Source: Flectonema sp. DT1601
Taxonomy: Eukaryota; Euglenozoa; Diplonemea; Diplonemida; Diplonemidae
Assembly (NCBI GenBank): GCA_964019425.1
Contig: OZ025838.1
Location: 696,501 to 760,500 of the forward strand
Direction: 5' to 3'
Length of the DNA stretch: 64,000 nucleotides
A program made the position numbers and the translations under genes. Under the pieces are notes generated by a model. It was given only the letters and a program-made list of their open reading frames with translations. It did not search any database and was not told where the DNA came from. Below, piece after piece: positions 43,835-55,200 of the stretch (position 1 is its first letter; each line of letters begins with the position of its first letter).

Positions 43835-46510
43835 ATGAATATATTTGGTAAGAAGAAAAAAGAAGTAGAAAAGGAACCGGTGTGTAAATCTTCTTTTTGA
43901 ACAATAACGTTATCAGTGACCTTGAGAAGACATGAGGAGAACTCTGCTTGAGAAAGTTATCAACTCGCAGCTCCTTGAAATTAATATTTCCAGTAGATCC
44001 AACGATACCGTAAACACCTCACATGTGATAATTATATCACAACACTGAGAGTATTGAGTCACCTCAACAGGAACTGTTTTATATGTTTCTCACGATATTG
44101 GGATACTTCACTCCATTCTACTAAACAATGATAGATCACAAGACTTTATTAATCAAATAAACAGGTCAAGAGTTGGGTTCCTGGAACAGACCCTGGGTAT
44201 GTCAAGAAGGATGGTAAGACATACGTTAACAACACTGGAAGGGATTATCAGATTATGTTAGAAGAGGACTTCATGAAGCTTCGTAAGTTTGCAGATGACA
44301 TGTCCGCCAGCTGGAGTTTGAAAGTTGAGAAGAATGGAGTGTACGTGTGGAGTAGGCCTTCTCAGGTATTATTTATTCTGTTTTGTATCCTTAGCTAGTG
44401 AGATAGTATACTTAACAACATCACCACCACCACCACAACCACCACAGGATTCCTCAAAGAGTGCTGTTAACATTATTAAGATGTTTTCTGTATTCGAGCA
44501 GAAGCCTGAAGTTATGTACAATGTTCTTCACGATGCCGACTACCGTGTTGTGTGGGATACTTCAATGGGAGCCGGGTACAACATCTGCCGTCTGGACAGC
44601 AATAACGATGTCGGTTACTACATGTTAAAGTTACCAACTGGTGTTGCAAACAGAGACTTCTGCAACAAGAGATCGTGGTTGAACGTTGATAATAAGTATG
44701 TGAGCTCTTCATTAGTTAGATTCTTTGATTTACTAAAAAAACAATTAAATAAAAACAGGGAATTCATAATTATGAACCGTTCAGAACCCCACGAACGGTG
44801 TCCTACTACAAAGTGTGTTAGAGCTGATTCGATAATATCTGGATTCTTAATTAGACCACATGCTAATGGTTGCAGCATAACGTACGTCAGTCAATCTGAT
44901 CCAAAGGGATGGATTCCAACAGCTATTCTAAACCATGTGTGTATTTTATATTGTTGTCAGTCAGGTGACTACTCTCCGAAAAAGCTCATCAAAAAATAAA
45001 CCAAACAGATCATTACCTCAAACGGTCCAAACCTTATCGAAAAACTTCGTGTTGCTGCTCGAGATTATCCGACTTGGAAAGAGAAGCACAACCCTGGCTC
45101 ATACCCATGGAATACTCCACCACAACCTTGGAATGGACCAATTGACAACCAAACTGTTGAATGGTACGCGAAGAAGACTAACGTTCAGATGTCATCTATT
45201 TTCGTATGTTTTGAATAATATTTTCGAGTTCTCAAGCGAACTTGTTTTAGGAAATTATAAAAATAAATTATTCACTAAAGCAGGTCACGAATGGTGTTGC
45301 AGCCGCTCCAGCAGCTGAACAATCTAAACCTGAACCAAAGGCCGAAGAACCAAAGGCTGAAGAACCAAAGGCTGAAGAGCCAAAGGCTGAAGAACCAAAG
45401 GCTGAAGAGCCAAAGGCTGAAGAACCAAAGGCTGAAGAGCCAAAGGCCGAGGAGCCAAAGGCTGAAGAACCAAAAGCTGAGGAACCAAAGGCTGAAGAGC
45501 CAAAGGCTGAAGAACCAAAAGCTGAGGAACCAAAGGCTGAAGAGCCAAAGGCCGAGGAGCCAAAGGCTGAAGAACCAAAAGCTGAGGAGCCAAAGGCCGA
45601 AGAGCCAAAAGCCGAGGAGCCAGCTAAAGTTGAGGAAGAAAAGGTTGAAGAGCCAAAGGCCGAAGAACCAAAAACTGAGGAGCCAAAAGAAGAAGAAAAG
45701 GCCGAAGAGCCAAAGGTTGAAGAAGAAAAGGCTGAAGAACCTAAGGCTGAAGAAGAAAAGGCTGAAGAACCTAAAGCTGAGGAAGAAACGGCCGAAGAGC
45801 CAAAGGCTGAGGAAGAAAAGGCCGAAGAACCTAAGGCTGAAGAAGAAAAGGCTGAGGAAGAAAAGGCCGAAGAACCTAAGGCTGAAGAAGAAAGGGCTGA
45901 AGAACCAAAGGCTGAGGAAGAAAAGGCCGAAGAACCAAAGGCTGAGGAAGAAAAGGCCGAGGAACCTAAGGCTGAAGAAGAAAAGGCTGAAGAGCCAAAG
46001 GCTGAGGAAGAAAAGGCCGAGGAACCTAAGGCTGAAGAAGAAAAGGCTGAAGAACCTAAGGCTGAGGAAGAAAAGGCCGAAGAACCTAAGGCTGAAGAAG
46101 AAAAGGCTGAAGAACCAAAGGCTGAGGAAGAAAAGGCCGAAGAACCAAAGGCTGAGGAAGAAAAGGCCGAGGAACCTAAGGCTGAAGAAGAAAAGGCTGA
46201 AGAGCCAAAGGCTGAGGAAGAAAAGGCCGAAGAACCTAAGGCTGAAGAAGAAAAGGCTGAAGAGCCAAAGACCGAAGAACCAAAGGCTGAGGAAGAAAAG
46301 GCCGAAGAACCTAAGGCTGAAGAAGAAAAGGCCGAAGAACCTAAGGCTGAAGAAGAAAAGGCTGAAGAACCTAAGGCTGAGGAAGAAAAGGCCGAGGAAC
46401 CTAAGGCTGAAGAATCAAAGGCTGATGAAGGAAAGCCTGATGAGCCAAAAGCCGAGGAGGTGAAGGCTGAACCAGAAGCTAATGGTGAAACCGAAGGGAA
46501 GACTGAGTGA
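43835..46510 (+). CDS. START-domain lipid-binding protein with long Lys-Ala-Glu-Glu-Pro repeat tail
   Basis: Six exons: 43835-43879, 44165-44365, 44448-44695, 44759-44936, 45009-45203 and 45284-46510; 697 residues. The first exon codes only 15 residues (MNIFGKKKKEVEKEP). Residues ~55-285 are a START domain: VYVWSRPSQ, NVLHDADYRVVWDTSM, DVGYYMLKLP, RDFCNKRSWLN, GCSITYVSQSDPKGWIP and a final helix. START domains hold a lipid or sterol in a hydrophobic cavity; this one resembles the PCTP/STARD10 type. The tail from ~295 is an almost pure repeat of KAEEP and KAEEEKAEE units. The other + frame through the repeat is also stop-free (Lys/Arg/Gln-rich), a by-product. Introns of 285, 82, 63, 72 and 80 bases. 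Confidence 0.9.
45320..46450 (+). repeat. In-frame tandem repeat encoding KAEEP / KAEEEKAEE
   Basis: About 1.1 kb of repeat units, mostly 15 bases (GAGCCAAAGGCTGAA) at the 5' side and 30 bases (adding GAAGAAAAGGCTGAG) further on. The wobble bases still differ between copies, and blocks of units are duplicated. Confidence 0.9.
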
Positions 46511-47812
46511 CCTTGTCGCCATTTTTCTGTTTTTAACGTGCGTTAGATAATTACTGCGTCTGTGTTCCACCAATCAAGGAGTGTTTTCCTTTCCCTATTT
46601 TTTTTTCATTTTTATTTTTCTCTTTTAAAAGAATGTAATCGACTTGTCAGAAATAGGGCTCAATGGTCATCTTGAATTGTCTGTAACTCCTGCCGAGTAC
46701 GCTATTTATTAGTGCACGGTTTATAGTCACGGAGGGTATTACAATTCATCGTATAAATCTATTATTATGTTTTTTTTTGTTGTCTTTCCCTACTCAAAAC
46801 TGTTCCTCCTTTGGTTCGCAAAAGTCTGATGTTTTTCTTCAGCCTTCTTTTCTTTTCATCATCCGATGCATACCTAGCTTCTATTTGAGTTGTTTCTATT
46901 TCAATTACCATCTTCCTCATTCTGGAGGTACGGTTATTTCAAAGGAATTCTGACAACCCGTAATTGGGATTGTAGACAGACGTTAATTTCACAGAGAAAT
47001 TACTTATTACGCACCTAATCAACTAGTGCTTGTGTTAGAGACACCCCTTTTATGAAAGGAGAACTGCTTCTTAACGCAGCTTCGTTTTAAATTATCGTCT
47101 GCAGCTAAGTGCTTTCTCTGTTTGGTACTTCAGTGTAGCCGGATGGATTGACCAATTCATCATTGAAAACTAACAGATTGTATAAGCGTTTATTGTTTTA
47201 CCTGGGTAGGGTACCTTAGGGGGGTGTAGTCGTTGTGAGTCGTTCAACCGTAAATCTGTTATGTGGTGTTTCTTGGTCTCTCAGAGAATCTGAACGAAAA
47301 AAAAAAAAAGAAACGAATGAAAAAAAAAAAAAAAAAAAACCGAATGAGAAACTACGCTCCCCCTTCCCTGTTCCCGTGACCCCACCCGGAAACCCCTGAA
47401 ACAAAGATCAAAGAAAGCAGGAAAGATAAACTAACGAAGAAGAACGACAATAAAAGAAGATAGGGAACCTTCTTATCAACCCCTTTAGAAACATTCAATT
47501 AGTTTGCGTAGTCTTGAGACTATTCGCACTAGTTGGCAGTCAGTTTCGCCCAATAGAAAGAGTTCCACATTTGGTTCTTCTTCAGAAAAGGTGCAACGAA
47601 TGGAATGAATTATCGTTTCTGTTCTGTTGCTGTGGCAGCATTTTATTATCCCCCTTCAGACATTAGTTGATTACAAAGAACTGGTTCCAATAAAACATCG
47701 CAGACTTATTGTCTTGTCTACAATCAACTCTGAGGATTGAATAGTTCGTTTCTTCGATATTTTAGAATTACATCTCTCAGAGACTTCAACCAGCCCTCTA
47801 ACTCCCGAAAAA
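46511..47812 (+). other. Intergenic region
   Basis: 3' UTR and spacer with A-runs near 47298-47338. No gene supported. Candidate leader acceptors lie at 47765 and 47780. Confidence 0.6.
47750..47765 (+). promoter_or_regulatory. Putative trans-splice acceptor
   Basis: TTTCTTCGATATTTTAG, with a second AG 15 bases later (CATCTCTCAG). The ATG is at 47813. Confidence 0.5.
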
Positions 47813-49381
47813 ATGAAATGGACAATGCGAGAAATTACACATCCCCCGGAGTGGCCTCCCTTCCAAGAGATTCACCCGCGGTTCTTGGAAGTGTTGGCAG
47901 CTAGTAGCGTACCCGGGTTGATGGCTGCGGCGCTGCCACTACGAAAAAGCTGCGAAGGTGGGATCGGTGCAGGTGTTGCTGCTGGGGTGGCGTATGTTAT
48001 TGGATACAGAGCTTTCTTAGGAATTGGAATCGAAGATGAGTATACTGCAACACGATCCAAGACCGCTGCTGTTTGCATAACTTTGGGTCAGCTTCTAGCA
48101 GGTCTTACTGGAGGTTCAACAAAGGTAAGGTTGAGAAGTGTCTTTGCTTCAGCTGTTTCGATGTGGATGATGGTTTACACCTCAACGAAGGGAACGTTAC
48201 GATTAAACGAAACCGGAACTCGTAGTTTACGAGATTCAATAAAAGAAGTAAATCACTGGGCACGGTACGCGGAGCCATCTCCAAGATCACTTTTAGTAAA
48301 CGCAGGAAGTGTAGCTGGCGCTGTGTTTATAAACTCTGCCGGTGGAATTGGATTCACAACAGCCGTTCTTCTTGTGGAATTACGACTTTATATAAATTCT
48401 CGCAGAAGACGTGTTGTCAAATTGGATGCTCACTCGACGTCGATAATCAAATCGCAGGCAGATCTGCAGGGGCTGTCGGTATCAGAATACAGCAACAGGT
48501 ATATTGCAATGATGGCTGAATCTCCTCTTGTGATTTCAGGAGAGGACCTTTATTGGAAGTTATGTACTAAGGAATCCGTTCCATGTTTTGTTCATAACTA
48601 CGTTGATATGTTGGGCATTAACACACCTCCTTGTTGTGCTCAACATATGAAAGATTTGGCCAAAGCTGCTCACATTATTCTCAAAAAGAACGGATACGAT
48701 CATTGGTTAGATGGAGGGTCCTTACTTGGTGCTGTTCGACACAGTGGGCAGACCCTTCCTTGGGAAGACGACGTGGATATCGCATACTTAGTTACAAAGC
48801 AAGCACCTTATGTACTACCAAACAGTGATATTGCCTGCACCATGGAGAAGCAATTTTCTGAATTTGGTTACACATTTACAGTCAGTGACCAGGGTAATAT
48901 TCATGTTTACTTTACAAATTCAAGTGATGCACTATTTCCGTATGAGTTTTTGAGGAGAACACCACAGCGGTCTGTTCACTTAGACATCGTTCCCTTCAGA
49001 GAAGATAATTCAGAAGCTGATAATCAGTTGTTGTATCGAAAAACAATTCGCAAACTCAAGACTGGTCAATATGTTGAGAAACGTAAAGACTGGCGGAGAT
49101 CAGACGTGCTTCCGATATCAGAAGTACACTTTGGAGAAGACTCAAAGATTCCAGCACCTGGTAATTGTGATGCTTACTTAACAGTTTTATACAATGATTG
49201 GCGTGAAATAAGTTACCAATACCTCACTCATATCCCTGTTAGAAGAGTCAGGCGTAAAGTTGATGAAGAGCATCTTAACGTTAAAGGATTTAAAGAACAG
49301 GGATGGGGTGGTACAGAAACTCTTTGTGACTGTGACTCTCCGACATCACCAGTCAGTAGACAAATGCCTCCCGCTTCATAA
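47813..49381 (+). CDS. LicD/fukutin-family phosphotransferase, membrane-attached
   Basis: A 522-residue protein in one exon. The N-terminal third has three or four Gly/Ala-rich hydrophobic segments (~30-75, ~80-125, ~155-190), so it is probably membrane-bound. The LicD domain starts near 285 with the family signature WLDGGSLLGAVRHSG (298-312) and the catalytic acidic cluster WEDDVDIAY (317-325; Asp319, Asp320, Asp322), followed by LDIVPF. LicD, fukutin and FKRP transfer phosphorylated groups, such as phosphocholine or ribitol phosphate, onto glycans. Substrate unknown. The Gly-rich membrane part is unlike the single anchor of fukutin. Confidence 0.85.
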   Translation: MKWTMREITHPPEWPPFQEIHPRFLEVLAASSVPGLMAAALPLRKSCEGGIGAGVAAGVAYVIGYRAFLGIGIEDEYTATRSKTAAVCITLGQLLAGLTGGSTKVRLRSVFASAVSMWMMVYTSTKGTLRLNETGTRSLRDSIKEVNHWARYAEPSPRSLLVNAGSVAGAVFINSAGGIGFTTAVLLVELRLYINSRRRRVVKLDAHSTSIIKSQADLQGLSVSEYSNRYIAMMAESPLVISGEDLYWKLCTKESVPCFVHNYVDMLGINTPPCCAQHMKDLAKAAHIILKKNGYDHWLDGGSLLGAVRHSGQTLPWEDDVDIAYLVTKQAPYVLPNSDIACTMEKQFSEFGYTFTVSDQGNIHVYFTNSSDALFPYEFLRRTPQRSVHLDIVPFREDNSEADNQLLYRKTIRKLKTGQYVEKRKDWRRSDVLPISEVHFGEDSKIPAPGNCDAYLTVLYNDWREISYQYLTHIPVRRVRRKVDEEHLNVKGFKEQGWGGTETLCDCDSPTSPVSRQMPPAS

Positions 49382-50529
49382 CACGCTGACTGGATTGCTA
49401 ACTATTTTAATAGTTCTCTTTCTCTCACTAATTAATTTATTCTTCTTCTTGAAGGGAGTTCCCAACTTGCAATTATATTTTTGAAACATTTCTGTTGGCG
49501 GAGGATGCCAGCAATTCTATTTCTCTTTTGTTTACTTTTCAAACCTCAGATACCACAATAGCACTTCTTATGACTAAGTGATTATCAGTGGTTCATTCTA
49601 TGCTAACGAAGTGTAAGTCAGGTTTGATGTTCACACGATTCAAACTATCAAATTTATTTCTTTTTCTGCTTTCGTAGGTTTCGTTTTCATTTATCTCTTC
49701 TCTTTGAGGAGACTGTTCAATATTTCAACGGAACTGGCTCTTTAGCTAAACCATTTCTTATTAGTTGCTGCCCTCAAGTTGTTCCCATTTCTTGCTTTTT
49801 TTTTTTTAAAACGAAGTCCTGCTGGCTTTCGACAGCTGTGGTAAATGGCAGCGAATTCCTACTGCTTTTGATTTACCAGAACGAACTATAAGAATGCTAA
49901 CTAACTAGGGACAAGGAAACTGCGTTGAATTAAAGTACATCGCAATTTACTTTGTTCCATTTAGCAACTTTTGTAGAAGATTCTTTTTGTACCATTTCTT
50001 TAAGAGGAAAATAGGAACGAATTACGACAGGCTATGTCCAGTTTACCGAAACTTATAATTTGCATGATGACGTTATTTACATTCCAACAGCTCAACGCTT
50101 CGGGATGGTAATTATTTCAAAAAGAGTAACTTCCTTAAAGTAGAATCGATTGATCGAATCCGCTGTTTGCAAATAATATTTTGTTTTCAAATATTACTAT
50201 AAATATGATCGTTCTCTGTTGTGCCTCGTTGCTGGTGCTGCTGCTACGTGCGCTTCACCCATCTCTGCAGTCTTTTCTGTTTATGCAGAAGACGACAGAA
50301 AAAGCATGATCCCAGTGCTGGTGACAAAGAACATGTTTAGATGGTCCTCCATATCACGCAGGGATCTCTAAGGCAGTTTCCTTCCTTTTAATGTTTTAAT
50401 GAAATAGATTTGTTGTTTTCTTTTACAGCGAATGTGCTCCGCAGTTGTGATACTTGAGTTCCCTTAGAGTTGGAGTTGATAGTTATATTGCGTGTCTTTT
50501 GTGAATCTATTTTCCAGCCTCATCTGAAA
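49382..50529 (+). other. Intergenic region
   Basis: 3' UTR and spacer, no gene supported. Several pyrimidine-AG sites between 50420 and 50517 precede the next gene, so a short 5' exon cannot be excluded. Confidence 0.55.
50506..50517 (+). promoter_or_regulatory. Putative trans-splice acceptor
   Basis: AATCTATTTTCCAG, 12 bases before the ATG at 50530. A stronger T-tract AG (TTTTCTTTTACAG) lies near 50429. Confidence 0.45.
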
Positions 50530-53271
50530 ATGATAATTTCGGCTCACCAACTGATTTCCTGCTGCGCGCTGTTGTCAACTTGTGGTTTGGTATTTGATAT
50601 TGTTGATATCAAAAATGGAAATGGTGCAGGAAGTTGGGTAAGGCTGTGCATTGAAGGGATGAGTTTGGGAATACTAATCGTCTTATCGAGAATGAGAAAC
50701 ATGATGCGAATATTATGTCAAGACTTGGAACAGCTCAGTTGGATGGAAATAGGTGAGCTGGGTACTGAACGGTGTGGGTTGTCCTTTTTTGGAGAGATTT
50801 CTGACTTACAAATCGAACTGTTGCACGCAATGCAGACTGTAAGAACATGCAAGTCATTCTTACCAGACAGCATCTTAGCTGGACTTCGAGATAGTGAAAT
50901 GGCAGTCCCGGCTATTTCAATAGATATTGTTGATGAAGCTCTCGAAGACTCTTCAGCGATTGAAACTTTTCCGTTAGCAAAAAAAGAGGCACCAGATAAT
51001 CCCTTTCAAGAAGACCCAGTGGTCGACGAGATTTGCGATATTTTCCTCCAGTCCCCCCGGAATCACAATGCTGAATCACCATCCCACGTAAAGCAGCTTC
51101 GTCGGTTATCACTTCGCAGGAATTCCACTCCAGATGTCAGACGAGAGTTTAGAAGAACATCAAATGTATCGATTCCAAATAGAAGTGATTCTATAGACGC
51201 AGGTAGATATCAACCTCCGCTATATGGTATGAAGAGAAGAAAAGGAACAGTCATGCTGGCAGAGTACGGAGTGCGTGATTTTATAGAACAAGAAGGGGAT
51301 GAGGATGTTTATTTACTATCATCAACTTTGACGAGTATGGTGGTTGACATCGTACGAGCGAATTGTGGTAGCGTTTTACACATGACGGCTGACTCATTAA
51401 CAGCCAGTTGGAACACTCAATCTCCTGAAAGTCGTCATTCGTTCAACGGATGCCGAAGTGCTATTTCTATCCGAACAACTATCGAAGAAGCTGTGACTGA
51501 AAGAACTGAACGAGTTGCATTCTCCGTTTCTGTCGTTTCCGGAGTTGTCTATTGTGGTATAATAGGTAACGAAACACATCGCTCTCCCTTCATACTCGGT
51601 GATCTTGTTCACAGGGCTCGTCATCTTAACAATTTATCTGGTCAGATTAAGGCACCACTTCTTATATCTGAATCTGTGCAAGATGTATGAAACATTTATT
51701 GTAGTTCACTCTAGTTTGCCAACAATAACAACAAAACAGAGCGTCAGAACCCAAATTAGATGTCGGCCTGTAGACGCTGTCTTCTGGACCCCTGACTCGA
51801 AAGTGAGAGAAGTAGTTTATGAGGTTTGTTATTTAAATATTGCATTTTTATTATACAGTAAATGAAGAACCTACTCGTATAGGCGTAGTTTTTAGATGCA
51901 CATAGTTAGCGCAGAAAACCTAATTGACAATGTCGAAATGAAAAGAAAACAAATAAACAGCTCCTAACTCCCGAGGACAAGGTCGACGAGCAAAAGTGGA
52001 AGAATGCTTTCCACTGCTTCCTGACACAAGGATCGGAAGCATGCGCCGAGAAATTCAGCAACATGACTGGGGAAGACGAGCAGCTGGAACGGTTAAGGAG
52101 GTTGCTCCAGGTAAAGGGTGTCCCAGTGCCATACGCGAGATCTTTTAGAGGATGGGACAAGTGGGATGATAACTTTGATGATTCTCAAAGTCATCTGAAT
52201 TGTGAGCACGCGGTATTTTTTAAAAGTCCGTTGATAAAAAGGAAGTCGAATCTTGATAAAAGTCTTTCTTCTTTTAGGCGTTGCTCAAGGGCAGCTAGAA
52301 AGTCAATTTCTCAAGCCCCAGGTGACAACCTTTTGATTGCTATTCAGGAAGTTCAGAGAACGGAATCTGCGGAATGCTTAGATGACTCGGATGACAATCG
52401 ATGTAGTGATGATCCTCCGACACAATTTATTGAGGGCGGTTCTTTGTGGAGAAGATCAGAGCGTCTCTTAGGTAAAGGTGCCTTTGGAGATGTATGGCTG
52501 GGCATGAGTGAGGATGGCGCTTTAGTTGCCTTGAAGGTACTCAAGGTTCCTTTGCAAGCCCGTAAGAGATTCCGCGGTCAAGACAAAACATCGGAAACAA
52601 TAACGAGTGTCGTTAATGAAGTTGAGATGCTGTCAAAGTATCGAGATGATTCAATTGTAAGTTTCATTTCTTGCGGAGTACATGACCGCCATGTAATTAT
52701 AGTGATGGAGTACGTGAGCGGGGGATCAATTTCAACAGTACTCGAGACATTCGGTGCAATCAAACCAGCAACTGCTAAGAGATACACAAAAGATATAATT
52801 AGGGGTCTAAACTACCTCCATGGTGAAGGTATCGTCCATCGTGACCTGAAGCCAGGCAATGTCCTTCTTCATACTGACGGCCAATGTAAACTTTCTGACT
52901 TCGGAACTTGCACAAGAATTACTTCCATGGCTTCTGGGCAAGAAGTTTGTGGAACTCCATTATATATGGCACCTGAAGTCTGCAGAGGTGAACCCTGCAA
53001 GTCATCAGACTTGTGGGCACTCGGGTTGACAGTTATTCAAATGCTGCAAAACCTGACTCCATTTCAATGGGCACCAGATGTCCCTGAAACTCCATTTCAA
53101 TTCATGAGATGGCTGGGTAAATTATATCCAAATGATAACGTCCCCATCCCCGACTCTGATGGCGTAACTCTCGACTCCTGCGCGCACTCATTCGTGAAAA
53201 GACTTCTTGTCTGTGATAAGAATAAAAGGGGATCAGCTTCAAGTCTTCTATTCGACCCATTCGTCATCTGA
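50530..53271 (+). CDS. Membrane protein: decayed class III cyclase domain fused to MAP3K-like kinase
   Basis: Exons 50530-51684, 51740-51823 and 51961-53271, all phase 0; 849 residues. Two hydrophobic segments lie at ~5-25 and ~35-58. Residues ~235-400 resemble a class III nucleotide cyclase domain: GTVMLAEYGVRDF at 239-251, VLHMTADSLTASW, FSVSVVSGVVYCGIIGNETH and FILGDLVHRARHL. The first metal Asp is Glu245, and the transition-state Asn position reads His, so catalysis is doubtful. A STE/MAP3K-like kinase follows (~585-845): LGKGAFGDVW, Lys605, HRDLKPGN from 706, Asp726 of DFG, CGTPLYMAPE, all intact. The cyclase fold probably works as a sensor or dimerising module for the kinase. Introns 55 and 137 bases. 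A 5' exon may be missing. Confidence 0.85.
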
Positions 53272-54276
53272 TGAAGTGGTTCTTGTCTACGATACACTTT
53301 ATTAATTAAGGCAACAACCTGCTGCACTGCACACTCGATTTCTATTTTTCGATAAGGTACTTTTTCAAGCTACCTCTATGTTGTTTCGTGTGATTGTAAT
53401 TTGCTGGTCTTCGATCCCCACACTCTCGTTCTTGATTAATGAAGACATTCTTGCAGAAGTTCATCTTCGCACGATTTAAGAATTTCACATCTGACGTAGG
53501 AGTTCGTACTACGGAGTTGTTGGAATTCTGATCAAGGCTTTCTGGACCTTCCTAAATTTGAAATTACATTAAACTGGACATTTCCCTGTCCGGTTTTTTT
53601 TCATTTATCCCTTTCTAGTCCCTTCTTTTTGAAACACGTCTTTCGGTTGGTGCACAAACGATCATGTTTGTAACATCATTTCTTTTGGGCTTCCTTCTTG
53701 GTTTATACCCTAGCTATCGTTGTTAGGTGTCTGACCATTATTTGTTTTACAGTTGATTTGTTATTTGTGATAACTGCCGCAATGGAAACAACGTTCCTTC
53801 GCACCTGAGAAAGTCTTGTGGAGTGCGATATGGAATTGTCTTGACTTTATATATTTTAGTTCTTTGTACCCTTTTGATTAAGGAGAGGCCTATTGCGATA
53901 TTATTGTATCGTTGAATTAAGTCCATCTCTTATTGTAATGATTGTAGGTGTTCGTTTGAAAGCAAATCCGCCCTGCAAATAGAGAGAGACCTGGTAAACT
54001 CCCTCCCTCCGTGCTTTATTATTTACACCGGTAACAAAACTTTGAGTTTTTGCTCTTTTTTATTTATTATTTGTGAGTAGAGATAAACTTATCATTATGT
54101 TGTTTAAAAAAGTTTTTAATTTTGGTACAGGTTTAAAAATATCGAGCAGCATCAACAAGAACAATACCCTTGTCTTCTTCAAAGTCTGACTAACTCCTTG
54201 ACTTTGAAACACAAGTCACACGGATATTCTATTCTTACTTACTACTTGAAGTGCAAAGGTAGTTACTCAAAGTGAT
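53272..54276 (+). other. Intergenic region
   Basis: 3' UTR and spacer. Nothing recognisable. A candidate leader acceptor (TTACTTACTACTTGAAG) ends at 54251. Confidence 0.6.
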
Positions 54277-55200
54277 ATGGATTACCAATGGCAACCGACT
54301 AGCAACGCTGCAAAGGCTATTCAAAAAGCTGGTTTTATATACGACCCAATTCAAAACTGCATGTTGACAACAATCGATGCCTGGCAGAGGGAGACTGGGT
54401 ATTGTTACGCATATGATGTTGCTGCCCCTGTTGCGATTAATGCGGTGATTGATTGCGAGCCAATATTTTTTAACTACAATGGAGTAGAATATATGATTGA
54501 ATTGTGGAAAGGGCAGTACGGCTCTCACAGTGGAGCAGAGATTGGAGTGTATACGAGAACCAAGCCCCATACAAAACTTGACAAAACAGTTGGGCATCGT
54601 CCTCATGATCCCGAAAACTCAAAGTTCTTTGACTGCGCTGATGACAGCCAACTATTAAAGATGTCTTTCTCTCTTTACCGACGTGGTGAACTTTTATTTA
54701 CGAGAGCTACAGACGCACATTGGTGGTTAACAGGATTTCGTTTAGGTGTTTTCTCTACTCCTGATGACCTGACAATGAGTTGTTCCTTTGAACTTCCAGA
54801 TCCTCATTTCCGACGGTCATTTATTGAAGGATCTGAAAAGATTGGTTACAAACCTATTGAAGATCATTCGACTGGTGTTGTTACATTACTCTTTGGGAAA
54901 CCATTCACCGTACAACCCCGTCTTGATCCGAGGTGTGAAGATTTCATTAATTCGGCATATCGTAGCAGTAGAGAAATGGTTGATATTTATCTTTCTTTAA
55001 ATCTTCCTAACAACGACCCGAACTTAATTCAAGATTCTGACATCTGTAAAGTAATGAAAACATATCTTTGTAACACACCAGAACATCTAATAAGAGGAGT
55101 AACTAAAGTATTAAGAGTTTTAAACCTGTCTGCTAATGAGGTGCAAGACGTTCTAACAGAAAAGTTTAAAAAGCATACGAAAAAATGCACCGTGATGTAA
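54277..55200 (+). CDS. DUF4474-like protein with C-terminal prenylation motif
   Basis: A 307-residue protein in one exon. The core ~15-215 resembles the DUF4474 family: FIYDPIQNCMLTTIDAWQRE, a strand FFNYNGVEYMIELWKGQYG, then GAEIGVYTRTKP, and WWLTGFRLGVFS. This family is known mainly from bacteria and has no assigned activity. There is no signal peptide or membrane helix. The C-terminus reads KFKKHTKKCTVM: a lysine-rich patch followed by a CaaX box with Met in the last position, which predicts farnesylation and membrane attachment. An overlapping +1 frame (55185-55367) is open but unsupported. Confidence 0.75.
   Translation: MDYQWQPTSNAAKAIQKAGFIYDPIQNCMLTTIDAWQRETGYCYAYDVAAPVAINAVIDCEPIFFNYNGVEYMIELWKGQYGSHSGAEIGVYTRTKPHTKLDKTVGHRPHDPENSKFFDCADDSQLLKMSFSLYRRGELLFTRATDAHWWLTGFRLGVFSTPDDLTMSCSFELPDPHFRRSFIEGSEKIGYKPIEDHSTGVVTLLFGKPFTVQPRLDPRCEDFINSAYRSSREMVDIYLSLNLPNNDPNLIQDSDICKVMKTYLCNTPEHLIRGVTKVLRVLNLSANEVQDVLTEKFKKHTKKCTVM

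Noticed and set aside
45291-46463. 390-codon + strand frame rich in Lys, Arg, Gln, Leu and Asn, and a matching minus-strand Leu/Pro/Ala frame at 45324-45608
   Set aside because: Both are other-frame readings of the KAEEP repeat. The START gene's exon 6 reads the region in the frame that continues in phase from exon 5 and ends in a normal stop at 46510.
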